Part shown: positions 62,849 to 64,000 of the stretch, one piece after another | How the letters are laid out: the number at the start of each line of letters is the position of its first letter | How positions within the stretch are numbered: the first letter of the stretch is position 1 | Source: Glebionis coronaria | Lineage: Eukaryota > Streptophyta > Magnoliopsida > Asterales > Asteraceae | Direction: 5' to 3' | Assembly (NCBI GenBank): GCA_025667525.1 | Contig: CM046881.1 | Span: 494,347,627 to 494,411,626, forward strand | Length of the DNA: 64,000 nucleotides | Made by a program: the position numbers and the translations under genes | The notes under the pieces: generated by a model | What the model saw: the letters and a program-made list of their open reading frames with translations, nothing else | The model's database searches: none | Told to the model about the DNA's origin: nothing

Positions 62849-63775
62849 ATGTCTAAACATGGTGAATATGATAATGAGAGTGTGACTGATGTAGTCATAC
62901 TCATTAGTAAACTTGATATGAGCAACCATTTGCACTTACACCCTAATGACTCAGCAGTGTTGACTGTTGTGTCAGTTAATTTAAAAAAAACTAAAAATTA
63001 TCAAGTTTAGGCTAATGCTATGTTGTTAGCTTTGGAAGGAAAAAATAAAACTTGTTTTATTGATGGTACTTGCAAGAGGTCCTTAACTGAAGAAGTTTTG
63101 GGAAAACAATAGGATAGAGTTAATGCTACGGTTTTGGGGTTGATACTTAACTCAATATCTGAGGAGTTGTTCCTTGGACAAAAATTTTCAAAAAAACATA
63201 TCATAAGGTTGATGGTTTTGTTATCTTTAATTTACATCACAAGATTAACACCTTGAAACAAAATGGCTATAACCTGTCTATTTACTATCATAAGTTAAAT
63301 GCTTTGTGGAAACAATATGATGCCATGATTGAATTACCTAACTGTGTGCGCACTGCTTCTAATGAGTTTAAAAAGCATAATCAATTGTTGAAATTAATAT
63401 AATTCATGATGGGGCTTGATGATTCTTACATGAGTATTAGGAGTTCTATATTTTCTAGGGAGAATCTCTTTGATGTGAAGGGAGCTTATGCCATTATCTC
63501 TAGTGAGGAGTCTCACAAAATGGCATCTGGTAGTAGCTATGGGTCTTCCCATAGAGCCCAGACTTCTGATTTGTCTAATAGGCCCACTAGAAACAACTTT
63601 CAAAGAAATCAAAACCCTAATACTAATGTGTTAAGACCTATCACCAACAATTTCAGACCTACCAATAGCACCACTGGTTTTAGACCTACCAATCAGAATG
63701 CTACTAGACCTAATTTTACCTCTAATGATGAGTTGGTTTGTGAGAACTATGGGTACAATGGTCACACCATTTGAT
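62849..63775 (+). pseudogene. Copia gag (broken)
   Basis: From the ATG at 62849 (MSKHGEYDNES) the frame shows the Copia gag N-terminal blocks LHPNDSAVLTVVSVNLK, AMLLALEGKNKTCFIDGTCK and ILNSISEELFLGQ. These are followed in other frames by YYHKLNALWKQYDAMIELP, FMMGLDDSYMSIRSSI and GAYAIISSEESH. Lesions are a TAG in KNYQVxANAM (near 63007), TAG for Trp near 63112, a frameshift near 63200 and TAA for Gln near 63400. The zinc knuckle begins CENYGYNGHT with Tyr in place of the second Cys, and an extra base follows near 63772. Confidence 0.88.
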
Positions 63776-64000
63776 AGGTGCTTTAAGATCATTGGGTACC
63801 ACAATGATTTTGGGGAAAAAAACCTGGTCAAAATTTTAAAGGGAAAATGTGTCTAATAACTCTGTTGGTTCTAATTGTGTTACTAGTTTCTCTGATGAAC
63901 AAATGGCTACTTTACTTTCTCTTATTAAGGATAACAATAGGACTAGAAAGAATGTGAAGGCCAATATGGCAGGTATATATTTTGAATTCTAGCAAAATTT
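63776..64000 (+). pseudogene. Copia gag end and protease start (broken, cut by window edge)
   Basis: After the frameshift the sequence reads RCFKIIGYH, then NVSNNSVGSNCV, and SFSDEQMATLLSLIKDN followed by KNVKANMAGIYF and a stop. These are the usual linker blocks ahead of the Copia protease. The protease active site would lie beyond the window. Confidence 0.82.

Overview
The window looks like a nuclear chromosome segment of a plant, very probably a eudicot. It is AT-rich and packed with nested LTR retrotransposons of typical plant families. It also holds a Helitron, several MITE-like elements and one intact intron-containing GDSL esterase/lipase gene with plant-type GT-AG introns. The species cannot be fixed from the sequence. 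Nothing is bacterial and there is no CRISPR array.

The left 57.6 kb reads as one nest of elements, named A to G here. The oldest visible layer is E, a decayed Tekay/Del-like Ty3 element on the minus strand. Its LTR is cut by F (40410-50915, plus strand, 3252-bp LTRs, target duplication AAAAC) and on the other side by C (minus strand, 5' LTR 37874-39626). C is an Athila/Tat-like Ty3 element split by B (14371-37646, minus strand, target duplication GGCTC). B is a second Athila/Tat-like element with recognisable but broken gag, protease, RT, RNase H and integrase. The 5' LTR of B is itself split at its (TA)n tract by an unclassified 1.7-kb block and an 8.5-kb non-autonomous Helitron (26659-35162). 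The Helitron carries a CWC16/YJU2-like gene fragment and other exon-like pieces. C breaks off at 11659 against A, a plus-strand Athila/Tat-like element that runs off the left edge. The 3' LTR of A contains G (5389-9364), a young non-coding element with 283-bp LTRs.

Right of the nest are a MITE with long terminal inverted repeats (57628-58069), the GDSL gene (58546-61264, minus strand, five exons, 390 codons) and the 5' part of a decayed Copia element (from about 61718 to the window end). The GDSL gene is the only gene I consider functional.

The most unusual signals are regulatory-looking rather than coding. They are an array of short G+C-rich hairpins in both LTRs of F, a tRNA-like A-box/B-box/T-run block in both LTRs of B, three clusters of short degenerate motifs (CATCGSAATG, GATCGY, GCTTATT) inside retroelements, and repeated PPT-like tracts upstream of the real PPT in three element families. 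No retroelement here appears able to move by itself. LTR differences were counted by eye in sampled stretches and suggest that G is youngest, then F, then B.
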